The notes: a model not told the origin generated them from the sequence alone. Counted from the first letter of the stretch, positions 16,930 to 26,484 are shown. The stretch is 55,819 nt of DNA from an uncultured Eubacteriales bacterium (GCA_900315585.1 OMZP01000012.1:1-55819); one strand, 5' to 3'. Numbers and translations are program-made.

Positions 16930-19900
16930 CTAGCTCGCCTTCGTGATCTGGTCGTAGGTCACGCCCACCTGGGCCATCACGTCCCCGAAGTACTGCTCGA
17001 ACTGCGCCTGGGTGAGGGGCAGGTAGTCGTTGTACTTGAGGAACTGGAGCATGCGGCCCGGGCGCTGCTGGGCGTACTTGAGGAACTTGCGGATCTCCGC
17101 CTTGTGCTCGGATTCGGTGAACTCCCAGCGGGCGTAGTGGTCCGGCATCAGCGGCTCGATGGCGCTGTAGAACTCCTCGGCCAGCTTCGTGATGTTCTCG
17201 GTGGAATAGGTGGTGGCCATCTTCTCGCCCAGGTAGGTGAGGAACCGATCCACAAAGGTGGCGTTCTTCATGCAGGCGATGAACAGCGTGTTGTCGGTGC
17301 GCAGGTTGTTGCCCATGCCGCCGGGGGTGAGCCAACGCTTGGGCGAGTTGGTGTCGGTGTAGAAGGCCCAGTCCAGATCGAACAGCACCCATTTCCACTT
17401 GCCGTCCGCCTTGGGGTTGCGGTAACGCTTCACGTTCAGCGTGTCGGTGTTGCCGGTGTACATCTGAATGGCCATGTACTCGATGTAGTTCTGGATGTCG
17501 ATGGCGTCGTCCAGCACCCGGTAGGCCTCGTCGGTGTTCATGTCGTGGGACTTGACGTAATCCAGCAGCTGGACCATGGTCTCGTTGGAGCCCTGCATGA
17601 CGTTGCTGTTGGCCTTGATGAGGTCGATGTCGTCCTCGTCGCCCTCCCAGCCCTCGAACTGGCAGATGTTGCTCTTGCAGATGCGCTCGCGCAGGTTGTA
17701 GTGGCCCCAGTACTGGCCGTCGATGTAAAGCACGCCGAACTCCGTCTCCTGGTAGTCCACGCAGCCGCCCTCCGCCAGCCGCTGCAGCAGCGCGTCGCGG
17801 AAGCGGGTCTTGTAGCCGTCCTCGGAGGAGGAGCGGAGCAGGAAGGACTGGTATTCGGTATAGGGCCGGTGGCTGAAGATGGCCCCCTGGAAGCGGTTCG
17901 AGCCGTACTTGCTGCGGGCGATGACCTTGAAGGCCTTCTGCTTCTCGGCGCGGCTGAACTGGCCGTGCAGCTTGATGCCGCACTCCTGGGAGATCAGCGT
18001 GCTGCCGTCGGGGTTGAACACCTCGACGTGGGCTTCGCGCTCCCAGTCCATCCAGAAGTTCGCGCCGTTGTTCATGGAGCCGAAGGGATAGTTCGGCAGG
18101 GCGTTGGGGCCCTTCACCATGATGCCGGCCTCGTCGCTGGTGAGGTTGTAGGGATCGGACACCATGGACACCACGTAGACGGTGCCGTTTCCGTTGTTCA
18201 CGTCGTAGAGATAGCTCTGGGTGTCCATGTAGGACTCCAGGTAGCCCTGGCCGTACACGCGGGTGCGCAGGATCGTCGTGGAATTGACGGTGATCGGCCC
18301 TGTATACAGGGTGCTGGACTGGGTCGGGTCGGTGTAGTCCAGGGTGTAGTACACCTGGCAGTCGGAGGGCACCGACAGCTCCACCGTCAGCACGTCGCCG
18401 GTGTGGTACAGGCCGCCCTCCACGGAGTAGACGGGCTTGGCCGCCCGGCCGTAGTAGGCATCGCCGCTGTTGGCCGCGCCGGGGGTGACGGTGGTGAAGT
18501 ACCGAAGGCCGCTGGCCCCGTCGGCCCGGCCGAAGGAGATGTCCTCATACTGCATGGGGACGAACACGCGATCAAAGATGCTGCCGTCGGGCTCGGAGAG
18601 CACCACTGAGTAGCCGCCCTGGGCGGACAGGCGGAAGTTGGTCTGGATGCGCTCGCCGGAGGCACTGTTCAGGCCGTTGGCGAACACGCCCAGGTACTGC
18701 CCCGGCTGGATGACCGTGCCGGAGGGGAACTGCCACTTCCGGGGACGGCCCGCGTTGTCCGACAGGCCGCAGCCCGACAGGTCCACGGCGTTGGCGGTGG
18801 GATTGTAGAGCTCGATCCAGTCGTCGGACTTGCTGGAGGAGGCCAGCACCTCGGTGATGCGCACGCCGCGGGTGTTGCCAAAGGCAATCTGCTCCGCCGC
18901 CGCGTCCGCGCCCGATTGGGTGTTGGGCTGATTCGGCGTCGGGGAGAAGGACTTGCTCCAGCCGGTCTCCAGCAGGCTGTAGCACTGGTCCGCCTCCATT
19001 GCCGGGGTCTTCACGTGGCTCACGGTCACGCCCGCGGGGCTGGTCAAAAACAGGTTGTCGCCCTTGTTGGACAGGCGGAAGGGGGCGTGCAGGTGGTTCG
19101 GATCGGAGGTCCTCTCCTCGCCGGAGCAGTGCACGGCCAGATAGCCGTCCGCGGGCAGGGTGACAGCCGGGAAGGCCCAGCGCATCAGCTTTTCGGATTT
19201 ATCGGACAGGTACCAGCCCTCCAGGTTCACCGGAGCGCCGGACCGGTTGTGGATCTCCACATAGTCGGGATGGTTGCCGTTCTCGTCGGGGAAGAAGGTG
19301 GCGTTGTCGGCCATGGCCTCGGTGATCTCCAGCGCCCCTTCCCGAACCTCGATCTCCTTGTCGCCGGCGGCGTCCAGCCGCTCGGCCCGGTTGGCGGTCC
19401 CGGGGGTGGGATAGTCGCTGACGGCCCATTCGCCGGCGGCGTCCCGGCAGTACACCTGATCCCGGTCCAGCGCCGGCACGTCCGCCAGGTCCACGCCGTT
19501 GCCGGCCTTGTCGATGAGGGCCAGGCTCTCCCCGGAGGCGGGCAGCGCGAAGGGGGCGTGATAGCCGTCGGGTTGGAGGGGTTTCCCGCTGTCGTCGCAA
19601 TACACCAGCACGAACTCGCCGGGGTTCAGAGTGCCGCTGGGAAAGGCGAAGGCCTGGGCGGGCTTCGTCTCCCGCATCAGGGAATAGCCGGTCAGGTCTA
19701 TGGGCCGGTCCCCGGCGTTCTCCAGCTCGACCCAGTCCACGATGCCCTGCTCGTCCCCCACCAGGGTGGAGGCGTTGGCGCTCATGACCTCGCTGAGGCG
19801 CAGGCCGGTCTCGCCGGACGGCTTTGCCAGCACCGCCAGGCCGCTGTTTTGCAGCAGCCCCGTCACCAGCAGCGCCGCGACGCCGATCAGCGCAATGAGA

Positions 19901-19974
19901 CCTGGCAGCGCGCCCATGGGGCGGCGGTCCTGCCAGCTCACTTTCTGATTCTTCTTTGGGGATTGGTTCGCCAC
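16930..19974 (-). CDS. large surface protein: three lamin-tail domains, chitobiase-like domain, CotH kinase domain
   Basis: 1014 residues from a GTG at 19974 with GGAGG 6 bases upstream. After a short basic cytoplasmic end and one membrane helix (about 20-45) come three lamin-tail domains (LRLSEVMSANASTLV.., LEITEAMADNATFFPDENG.., VRITEVLASSSKSDDWIELYNP), a chitobiase/beta-hexosaminidase-type C-terminal-like module near 530-590 (VYYTLDYTDPTQSS), and a CotH kinase-like domain in about the last 370 residues. The latter shows GIKLHGQFSR, RSSSEDGYKTRFRDALL, YIDGQYWGHYNLRERI and WVLFDLDWAF. CotH of Bacillus phosphorylates spore-coat proteins; here an extracellular protein kinase or ligand-modifying role is inferred. 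Located between the PIG-L and VTC genes. Confidence 0.88.
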   Translation of the reverse strand: MANQSPKKNQKVSWQDRRPMGALPGLIALIGVAALLVTGLLQNSGLAVLAKPSGETGLRLSEVMSANASTLVGDEQGIVDWVELENAGDRPIDLTGYSLMRETKPAQAFAFPSGTLNPGEFVLVYCDDSGKPLQPDGYHAPFALPASGESLALIDKAGNGVDLADVPALDRDQVYCRDAAGEWAVSDYPTPGTANRAERLDAAGDKEIEVREGALEITEAMADNATFFPDENGNHPDYVEIHNRSGAPVNLEGWYLSDKSEKLMRWAFPAVTLPADGYLAVHCSGEERTSDPNHLHAPFRLSNKGDNLFLTSPAGVTVSHVKTPAMEADQCYSLLETGWSKSFSPTPNQPNTQSGADAAAEQIAFGNTRGVRITEVLASSSKSDDWIELYNPTANAVDLSGCGLSDNAGRPRKWQFPSGTVIQPGQYLGVFANGLNSASGERIQTNFRLSAQGGYSVVLSEPDGSIFDRVFVPMQYEDISFGRADGASGLRYFTTVTPGAANSGDAYYGRAAKPVYSVEGGLYHTGDVLTVELSVPSDCQVYYTLDYTDPTQSSTLYTGPITVNSTTILRTRVYGQGYLESYMDTQSYLYDVNNGNGTVYVVSMVSDPYNLTSDEAGIMVKGPNALPNYPFGSMNNGANFWMDWEREAHVEVFNPDGSTLISQECGIKLHGQFSRAEKQKAFKVIARSKYGSNRFQGAIFSHRPYTEYQSFLLRSSSEDGYKTRFRDALLQRLAEGGCVDYQETEFGVLYIDGQYWGHYNLRERICKSNICQFEGWEGDEDDIDLIKANSNVMQGSNETMVQLLDYVKSHDMNTDEAYRVLDDAIDIQNYIEYMAIQMYTGNTDTLNVKRYRNPKADGKWKWVLFDLDWAFYTDTNSPKRWLTPGGMGNNLRTDNTLFIACMKNATFVDRFLTYLGEKMATTYSTENITKLAEEFYSAIEPLMPDHYARWEFTESEHKAEIRKFLKYAQQRPGRMLQFLKYNDYLPLTQAQFEQYFGDVMAQVGVTYDQITKAS

Positions 19975-20112
19975 TGGGTGCCTCCCTGAAAATCCTTCCG
20001 GTGTCCATCGACACCACATCTATATAATTTTACAACTTTTATATTGTGATATGATGTCAACTATTCGATATTCCGATAAAATGTTTCCTAAGTCGGCGCA
20101 ATATTTGCCGGA

Positions 20113-21744
20113 TCAGCGCCGCCGACGCTTGGTGCGGGTCCGGCGGGCAAAGGTGCGCCAGGCGTACCAGCCGCCCGCGCCGACCGCCGCCACGCCCAGG
20201 GCGATCATCGCCACCGCCAGGCCCGCGCCGCCGCCGCTGCCTTCTTTGACGGGCTGGGGCTGGGGCGTGCTCTCCGGTTCGACGGCGGGCTCCACCGTCT
20301 CCGCAGGGAGCTCGACCTGGGTCTCCGCAGGCGCTTCCACGGGCGCTTCCACGGGCGCTTCCGCCGGGGTCTCCCCCGCCTCCGCGTCGGCAAAGGTCTC
20401 GCCGGTGTCGCCGGTCTCTGTCATGTCCTCGGCCTCGGCGGTCTCCTCGGCGCTCTCGGCGTCGGCCTCCGCCTCCGCCGCCGCCTCGTCCTCCAGCTCC
20501 GGCCAGACGGGATAGGCGGCGATCTCCGCGGTGTGCTGCGAAACGTAGTCCGCGCTGGCATTGGCGTCGATGTTCTCCAGAAAGTCGTTCTTCTGAACGT
20601 CCTCGCCGACTGTGGTGAAGTACAGGCCGAACTTGGAGTTGTCGTAGGTGCCGTGGCTCTTCACGGCAAAGTACTGGGTCTGGGAGGCGTGCTCCTTCAT
20701 GCCGATCTTGGCCACCTCCAGGGGCGAGTAGCCGCCCAGGGCGTCCAGCTTGGTCTCCCAGTCCATCTCGATCTTGTTTTCATTATACAGGTGGTGATAC
20801 AGCTTCTTCACCTGCCACGCCCCGTAGGTATCGGCGGACTCCGGGTAACGGGCGGGGTCGGCGGCGGCGTCGATGGCGTACATCATGGCCTGGGCCACCA
20901 CCTTGTGCTGGTTGTGGCCGTATTCGCCGTTCAGGTCCTGGGTGACGATCACCTCCGGCTTGTAGCGGCGGATGCGGGCCACCAGCAGGCTCAGGATGTT
21001 GTCCTTGCCGCCCCAGAGGGCGACGGCCTCCTTGATGGAGCCCACCTTCTTGTCCTCCAGGTTGATGAAGTCCGGATAGTTCGTCACGCCCATCTTCCAC
21101 AGGGCGTTCAGCGCCTCGTAGCGGCGGTGGCGGTTGCAGTTGGCCACGTAGACCACCACGGTGGGTTTTTTCAGTGCCGTGGCGTAGTACGGGATGGTGC
21201 CGCCCAGGAAGATCAGTTCGTCGTCCTGGTGGGTGGACACCACCATCAGATCGGCCTTGTCCACCGGCGGCTCCCACTGCTGCACGTCCCTGGGCAGGGT
21301 CCCGGCGCTGTAGACCTTCAAATTGCAGATCTTCTCGTCCGTGCGGTTCAGCCGGATCTGGATGTACCGGGTTTCCGGCAGCAGGGGCAGCACGGTGTAG
21401 ATATTCGGGAAGGAGGCGGTCTTGTCCCGCTGCTGGAGCACGTTCATGTCCCCGTCGTACTCGATCAGGTCGTAGTCCGTGGGGTCGTAGAACCACTCGA
21501 TGCGGATCCACCCCGCCACCTGGTCCTCGGGGATCTTGACGCCCACATAAGCGCCCCGGTGGGAGAAGGACCAGGAGGTGCGGATGCTGCCGTCGAACAT
21601 GTCGCCCTTGTCGCCCTCGGACACCTTGAAGGAACACTTCTTCGTGATGTCCGCGGCCTCCCCCGTCGCCTCGGCCCCGGCGCACAGCGCCCATGGAACC
21701 ATCAGGCACAGCGCAAGCGCCAGCGCGATCCACCGCTTCCTCAT
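20113..21744 (-). CDS. exported PIG-L family deacetylase with C-terminal anchor
   Basis: 543 residues. Signal peptide (1-24), a beta-rich discoidin-like region (about 35-150), then the PIG-L domain beginning LMVVSTHQDDELIFLGG: the zinc/catalytic motif is HQDDE instead of the usual HPDDE, and GEYGHNQHK supplies the later histidine. PIG-L proteins deacetylate N-acetylglucosamine-type sugars. The C-terminus has a Glu/Ala/Pro-rich spacer of about 100 residues with EAPVEAPVEAPAE repeats, a membrane helix (about 510-530) and a terminal RTRTKRRRR stretch. Its ATG overlaps the hemW stop (ATGA), so it is translationally coupled to hemW, and it precedes the CotH gene. Probably modifies a surface glycan. 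Confidence 0.87.
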   Translation of the reverse strand: MRKRWIALALALCLMVPWALCAGAEATGEAADITKKCSFKVSEGDKGDMFDGSIRTSWSFSHRGAYVGVKIPEDQVAGWIRIEWFYDPTDYDLIEYDGDMNVLQQRDKTASFPNIYTVLPLLPETRYIQIRLNRTDEKICNLKVYSAGTLPRDVQQWEPPVDKADLMVVSTHQDDELIFLGGTIPYYATALKKPTVVVYVANCNRHRRYEALNALWKMGVTNYPDFINLEDKKVGSIKEAVALWGGKDNILSLLVARIRRYKPEVIVTQDLNGEYGHNQHKVVAQAMMYAIDAAADPARYPESADTYGAWQVKKLYHHLYNENKIEMDWETKLDALGGYSPLEVAKIGMKEHASQTQYFAVKSHGTYDNSKFGLYFTTVGEDVQKNDFLENIDANASADYVSQHTAEIAAYPVWPELEDEAAAEAEADAESAEETAEAEDMTETGDTGETFADAEAGETPAEAPVEAPVEAPAETQVELPAETVEPAVEPESTPQPQPVKEGSGGGAGLAVAMIALGVAAVGAGGWYAWRTFARRTRTKRRRR

Positions 21745-22997
21745 TCTCCTGCCTCCAGTAATTCCAGAACCACCGCGTCCTGCACCTCCAGGCCCCGGAG
21801 GGTCAGGCGCAGAAAGCCGTCCCTGATCTCGATAAAGCCGCCCTCTTGAAGCCTTGCGATGGCCGGTTGACGGCCCGCCTCAAAGGGCGCGCCGAACCGC
21901 CGCCGCCAGGCCGCCAGGTCCAGCCCCCGCGCCGTGCGGGTGGCCAGCATCAGCGTCTCCTCCATTTCGTCCACCGGGGTCAGCGCCTGCCGGTCGATCT
22001 CCCGGGCGCCCGCCAGGTAGTCCTCCAGGCTGGCCGGGTTGGAAAAGCGCACGCCCTGCACCAGGGAGTGGGCCGCGCAGCCCAGGCCCAGGTATTCGCC
22101 CCGATGCCAGTACACCAGGTTGTGTCGGCACTCAAAGCCCGGACGGGCGTAGTTGGAAATCTCATAGCGCCCGTAGCCCGCCGCGGCCAGCCGGGACACG
22201 GCCTCCCGCTGCATGGCGTTCACGGCCTCGTCGTCGGGAATGACGGCTTCTCCGTTCGCCACCCGCGCCGCCATGGGAGTGCCCTCCTCCACGATCAGGC
22301 TGTAGGCGGAGAAATGCGGCACGTTCAGGGCCACGGCGGCGTCCAGGGTGCGCTGCCACTGGTCCATCGTCTGCCCCGGCAGGGCGTACATCAGATCCAG
22401 GTTGATGTTCTCAAATCCCGCCTTGCGGGCCATGGCCACGGCCTCGCCGATTTGCGCGGCGGTGTGGATGCGGCCCAGAGATTTCAGCAGCCCGTCGTCG
22501 AAGCTCTGGGCCCCCAGGCTCAGCCGGTTGACCCCGGCCTTGCGGTAGATCGCCAGCTTCTCCGGCGTCAGCGTGCCGGGATTGCCCTCCAGGGTGATTT
22601 CCGTGTCCTCCCGAAAGGGCAGCATCTCCCGCGCCCGGCGGAGCGTCTCAGCGATATACCCGGCGTCCACCAGCGTGGGCGTGCCCCCGCCGATGAAGGC
22701 GGTGACGATTTCGTAATCCGCAAGCCGCTCCTTCCAGCCCGCCATCTCATCCCACAGCGCCTCGAAGTACCGCCCCCACGCCCCCTCCCGGCCGGGATAG
22801 GACGCAAAGTCGCAGTAGGCGCACTTCGACGCGCAGAAGGGAATGTGGAAGTAGAGGGATATCGAGGAATGAGGCGGGCCGAAGGATAATGAGGAATGAG
22901 GAGGGCCGAAGGATAATGAGGAATGAGGAATGAGGAATGAGGAATTCCGGCTCAAATCCCTCCGGGATTTGTTCTTATTCAATGGCTGCAATCCCAT
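21741..22997 (-). CDS. hemW: radical SAM heme chaperone HemW
   Basis: 418 residues as read; HemW homology starts at ISLYFHIPFCASKCAYCDF (about residue 46), with the CxxxCxxC iron-sulfur motif, and continues through FIGGGTPTLV, EGNPGTLTPEKL, RLSLGAQSFDDGLLKSLGR, NLDLMYALPGQT and the HemN C-terminal domain. HemW binds heme and an Fe-S cluster and helps insert heme. The first 45 or so residues are translated microsatellite (HSSLSFGPPHSSLSFGPP), because no ATG, GTG or TTG in frame lies nearer to the conserved part than the ATG at 22997 and a TTG two codons on. That ATG, with GAGGG upstream, lies in the last unit of the 36-bp array. The true start is uncertain. Confidence 0.9.
   Translation of the reverse strand: MGLQPLNKNKSRRDLSRNSSFLIPHSSLSFGPPHSSLSFGPPHSSISLYFHIPFCASKCAYCDFASYPGREGAWGRYFEALWDEMAGWKERLADYEIVTAFIGGGTPTLVDAGYIAETLRRAREMLPFREDTEITLEGNPGTLTPEKLAIYRKAGVNRLSLGAQSFDDGLLKSLGRIHTAAQIGEAVAMARKAGFENINLDLMYALPGQTMDQWQRTLDAAVALNVPHFSAYSLIVEEGTPMAARVANGEAVIPDDEAVNAMQREAVSRLAAAGYGRYEISNYARPGFECRHNLVYWHRGEYLGLGCAAHSLVQGVRFSNPASLEDYLAGAREIDRQALTPVDEMEETLMLATRTARGLDLAAWRRRFGAPFEAGRQPAIARLQEGGFIEIRDGFLRLTLRGLEVQDAVVLELLEAGE
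22860..22955. repeat. GGAATGAGGAATGA microsatellite inside the hemW 5' end
   Basis: Degenerate repeats of GAGGAATGAG/GAGGGCCGAAGGATAAT directly before the conserved start of HemW, encoding the HSSLSFGPP stretches. Confidence 0.8.
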
Positions 22998-23320
22998 GCT
23001 CCCTCGCCCCTGATTCAGTCAAAAGAAATCCATGCTCCCTCGTTCCTGATTCAGTCAAAAGAAACCCATGCTGCCTCTCTCCTGGTTCAATCAAAAGAAA
23101 TCCATGCTCCTCGCTCCTGATTCAGTCAAACGAAATCCATGCTCCCTCGCTCCTGATTCAGTCAAAAGAAATCCATGCTCCCTCGCCCCTGATTCAGTCA
23201 AAAGAAACCCATGCTCCCTCGCTCCTGATTCAGTCAAACGAAATCCATGCTCCCTCGTTCCTGATTCAGTCAAAAGAAACCCATGCTGCCTCTCTCCTGG
23301 TTCAATCAAAAGAAATCCGT
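22990..23320. repeat. 36-bp minisatellite, nine units
   Basis: The core CATGCT recurs at 22995, 23031, 23067, 23103, 23138, 23174, 23210, 23246 and 23282: spacing 36 with one unit of 35. The unit contains GATTCAGTCAAAAGAAATCC then ATGCTCCCTCGCTCCT. Variant units recur six repeats apart, a sign of higher-order duplication. On the minus strand each unit offers AGGAGCGAGGGAGC followed by ATG and a 4-codon frame ending in TGA. The remaining bases to 23407 are an ATTCCTCATTCCTC microsatellite; no gene is supported in this gap. Confidence 0.9.
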
Positions 23321-23407
23321 CAGGATTTCCTCCGCCATTCCTCATTCCTCATTCCTCACTCCTCATTCCCAACTCCTAACTCCTAACTCCAGGATGGATT
23401 GGCTTCG

Positions 23408-25213
23408 TCAATCCATCTTCAAAACCGCCATGAACGCCTCGGACGGCACGGCCACGCTGCCCACCTGGCGCATGCGCTTCTTGCCCTCCTTCTGCTTTTC
23501 CAGCAGCTTCTTCTTGCGGCTGATGTCACCGCCGTAGCACTTGGCCAGCACGTCCTTGCGCAGGGCCTTCACGGTCTCCCGGGCGATCACTTTTCCGCCG
23601 ATGGCCGCCTGGATCGGGATCTCGAACAGCTGCCGCGGGATGGCTTCCTTCAGCTTCTCGGCGATGCTGCGGCCCCGGGGATAGGCCCGGTCCTTGTGCA
23701 CGATGATGGACAGCGCGTCGCACTGCTCGCCATTCAGGAGCATGTCCAGCTTCACCAGGTCGCTGCGCTCGTAGCCCTTGAGCTCATAGTCGAAGGAGGC
23801 GTAGCCCCGGGTGCGGGATTTCAGCTGGTCGAAGAAGTCGTAGATGACCTCGTTCAGCGGCAGGTCGTACTTGAGTAGCACGCGCCCGCCCTCGATGTAG
23901 TTCATGTCCTTGAAGGTGCCCCGCTTGTCCTGGCACAGCTCCATGATCGCGCCCACGTAGTCCTGGGGCGTGATGACCTGGGCGTCCACCATCGGCTCCT
24001 CCATCCAGTCGATCTCCTGCACCGGGGGGAGGTTCGTGGGGTTGTCGATGAACACGGTCACCCCGTCGGTCTTGACCACCTTGTACACCACGCTGGGCGC
24101 GGTGGTGACCAGATCCAGGTCGAACTCCCGCTCCAGGCGCTCCTGGATGATCTCCATGTGCAAAAGGCCCAGGAAGCCGCAGCGGAAGCCGTAGCCCAGG
24201 GCCACGGAGGTCTCCGGCTCGTAGGACAGGGCCGCGTCGTTCAGGCGCAGCTTCTCCAGCGCGTCCCGCAGGCTCTCGTAGTCCGCGCCGTCGGCGGGAT
24301 AGATGCCGCAGTAGACCATGGGCAGCACCGGCTTGTAGCCCGGCAGGGGCGCGTCGGCGGGCGTCTCCGCCAGGGTGATGGTGTCGCCCACGCGGATGTC
24401 CGCGATATCCTTGATGGAGGCGGCGATGTAGCCCACCTCCCCGGCGTTCAGGCTCTCCCGGGGGCTGTAGCCCAGGGGCAGGTAGGCCCCCACCTCGGTC
24501 ACGTCGAACTCCCGGCCCACGGCCATCATGCGGATGCGGTCCCCCACCTTCACGCTGCCCGCCTTCACGCGCACCGAGGAGATGGCCCCGCGATAGTTGT
24601 CGTAGTAGGAATCGAAGATCAGGGCCTGAAGCGGCGCGTCGGGATCGTCCTGGGGCGCGGGCACATTCGTCACGATGTCCTCCAGCACGTCGTCGATGCC
24701 GATGCCCTGCTTGGCGGAGACCAGCGGGCAGCCCTCGCAGTCCAGGCCGATCTCGTCCTCGATCTCCTGCTTCACCACCTCCGGCTGGGCCGAGGGCAGG
24801 TCGATCTTGTTGATGACCGGGCGGATCTCCAGGTCGTGCTCCAGCGCCATGTAGACGTTGGCCAGCGTCTGGGCCTCGATGCCCTGGCTGGCGTCCACCA
24901 CCAGCACCGCGCCCTCGCAGGCCGCCAGCGCGCGGCTCACCTCATAGGTGAAGTCCACGTGGCCGGGGGTGTCGATCAGGTTCAGCACGTACTCCTTGCC
25001 GTCCTTCGCGGTATAAGGCATGCGCACGGCCTTGGACTTGATGGTGATGCCCCGCTCCCGCTCCAGCTCCATGCTGTCCAGCACCTGGTCGGTCATGTCC
25101 CGCTGCTTCATCACGCCCGTGCGCTCCAGGATGCGGTCCGCCAGGGTGGATTTGCCGTGATCGATGTGGGCAATGATGCAAAAATTGCGGATTCGGCTCT
25201 GATCGTAGCTCAA
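23408..25213 (-). CDS. lepA: elongation factor 4 (LepA)
   Basis: 601 residues, the standard length. LepA is a ribosome-associated translational GTPase linked to initiation and back-translocation. Features: [20 protein letters not shown] (P-loop), RGITIKSK (switch I), [16 protein letters not shown], and the LepA-specific C-terminal region around [27 protein letters not shown] ending in [20 protein letters not shown]. The start is TTG at 25213, 7 bases after GGAGGG; an ATG at 25246 lacks a ribosome site and adds residues foreign to the family. Own promoter at 25252-25280. The tandem repeat array separates it from hemW. Confidence 0.97.
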   Translation of the reverse strand: MSYDQSRIRNFCIIAHIDHGKSTLADRILERTGVMKQRDMTDQVLDSMELERERGITIKSKAVRMPYTAKDGKEYVLNLIDTPGHVDFTYEVSRALAACEGAVLVVDASQGIEAQTLANVYMALEHDLEIRPVINKIDLPSAQPEVVKQEIEDEIGLDCEGCPLVSAKQGIGIDDVLEDIVTNVPAPQDDPDAPLQALIFDSYYDNYRGAISSVRVKAGSVKVGDRIRMMAVGREFDVTEVGAYLPLGYSPRESLNAGEVGYIAASIKDIADIRVGDTITLAETPADAPLPGYKPVLPMVYCGIYPADGADYESLRDALEKLRLNDAALSYEPETSVALGYGFRCGFLGLLHMEIIQERLEREFDLDLVTTAPSVVYKVVKTDGVTVFIDNPTNLPPVQEIDWMEEPMVDAQVITPQDYVGAIMELCQDKRGTFKDMNYIEGGRVLLKYDLPLNEVIYDFFDQLKSRTRGYASFDYELKGYERSDLVKLDMLLNGEQCDALSIIVHKDRAYPRGRSIAEKLKEAIPRQLFEIPIQAAIGGKVIARETVKALRKDVLAKCYGGDISRKKKLLEKQKEGKKRMRQVGSVAVPSEAFMAVLKMD

Positions 25214-25251
25214 AACGCAGCCCTCCGTGATTTGATATTCGTACATGATAT

Positions 25252-25280
25252 ATCATAGTCTGTAAGTGTTAATTAATCAA
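25252..25280 (-). promoter_or_regulatory. promoter of lepA
   Basis: Minus strand: TTGATT (25280-25275), 17-base spacer, TATGAT (25257-25252); the leader would be about 35 bases. Confidence 0.65.
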
Positions 25281-25453
25281 GGGGGGCGGCGGAAGGCCTG
25301 GTTTTGCATAATCATGATTGCATTCTGCATATTTATTCGTTTACCACGGAAAATTATTTACATCACAAAATCGCAGAAAATGCAAAAATCCCGGTCGTCG
25401 CCGGTTTCGGGTATAAAAATGCAATTCTTAACATTCAGGTTGGCAGTTCTCTA

Positions 25454-25483
25454 TTGCCTTTTGGAGGCCTTTTATTGTATAAT
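25454..25483 (+). promoter_or_regulatory. promoter of TAXI binding-protein gene
   Basis: TTGCCT (25454-25459), 18-base spacer, TATAAT (25478-25483), about 50 bases before the ATG at 25534. The rest of 25281-25453 is AT-rich and shows no gene. Confidence 0.65.
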
Positions 25484-25533
25484 ACCATCATCAAGCGGCC
25501 GGCGATTCCGGCCCGGAAATGGAGGAACCCACC

Positions 25534-26484
25534 ATGAAGAAAGTTATGTCCCTGGTCATCGCGCTGGTTCTGGCGCTGAGCTGCGTCGCCGCCCTGGCGG
25601 AGCTGACCTTCACCACCGGCGGTACTTCCGGCACCTACTACGCCTTTGGCAGCGTGCTGGCTGAGTACATCACCAACCATTCCGACGTGGCCGTCACCGC
25701 CATCGCGGGCAACGGCTCCGCCGCCAACATCGACCTGCTGGACATCGGCGACGCCCAGCTGGGCTTCGTGCAGAACGACGTGGCGAACTACGCCTACAAC
25801 GGCATTCGCTTCGAGCAGTACGAGGGCAACCCCATCGATTCCTTCACCGCCCTGTGCGCCCTTTACACCGAGACCGTGCAGCTGGTCACCTGCAACCCCG
25901 ACATCAAGAGCGTCGAGGACCTGAAGGGCAAGAACGTCTCCATCGGCTCCCAGGGCTCCGGCGTGTACTTCAACGCCATGGACTTCTTCGCCGCCTATGA
26001 CATGACCGAGGCCGACATCAATCCCCAGTACCTCAGCTTTGGCGATTCCGCCGAGGCCCTGAAGGACGGCAAGATCGACGCCGCGTTCGTCGTGGCCGGC
26101 GCGCCCACCCCCGCCGTGGTCGACCTGGCCACCACCAAGGGCTGCTACCTGGTCGGCCTGGACGAGGAGCACGTGGCCAAGCTGAAGGAGATCTCCAGCG
26201 CCTACGCCGAGAGCGTCATCCCCGCCGGCACCTATGAGGGCATCGACGAGGACATCACCACCGTGGGCGTGAAGGCCACCATCATTGCCAATGAAGACGT
26301 GACCGAGGACGAGGCCTACACCATCGTCTCCACCATCTTCGAGAACATCGACGCCATCGCCGAGGTGCACGCCAAGGGCGCTGAGCTGGACGTGGAGTAC
26401 GCCTCCACCTGCGGCCTGCCCTACCACGCCGGCGCCGCCAAGTACTTCGCCGAGAAGGGCATCGAGGTCGAGACCGCTGAATAA
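25534..26484 (+). CDS. TAXI family TRAP transporter solute-binding protein
   Basis: 316 residues from the ATG at 25534 (GGAGGAA 9 bases upstream). Signal peptide (KKVMSLVIALVLALSCVAALAEL), then the TAXI start FTTGGTSGTYYAFGSVLAEYI, followed by AGNGSAANIDLLDIGDAQLGFVQNDVA, LYTETVQLVT, and KGKNVSIGSQGSGVYFNAMDFFAAYDM. These are typical of periplasmic or lipid-free extracellular binding proteins of TRAP-T transporters that bind glutamate, other carboxylates or unknown solutes. It works with the fused permease at 26823; the 338-base gap between them is unusually long and full of structured repeats. The ligand cannot be read from the sequence. Confidence 0.93.
   Translation: MKKVMSLVIALVLALSCVAALAELTFTTGGTSGTYYAFGSVLAEYITNHSDVAVTAIAGNGSAANIDLLDIGDAQLGFVQNDVANYAYNGIRFEQYEGNPIDSFTALCALYTETVQLVTCNPDIKSVEDLKGKNVSIGSQGSGVYFNAMDFFAAYDMTEADINPQYLSFGDSAEALKDGKIDAAFVVAGAPTPAVVDLATTKGCYLVGLDEEHVAKLKEISSAYAESVIPAGTYEGIDEDITTVGVKATIIANEDVTEDEAYTIVSTIFENIDAIAEVHAKGAELDVEYASTCGLPYHAGAAKYFAEKGIEVETAE

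Noticed and set aside
22990..23320. Possible CRISPR array (36-bp repeats)
   Set aside because: The repeats are directly tandem with no unique spacers, one unit is 35 bp, and no cas genes are near. It is a minisatellite.
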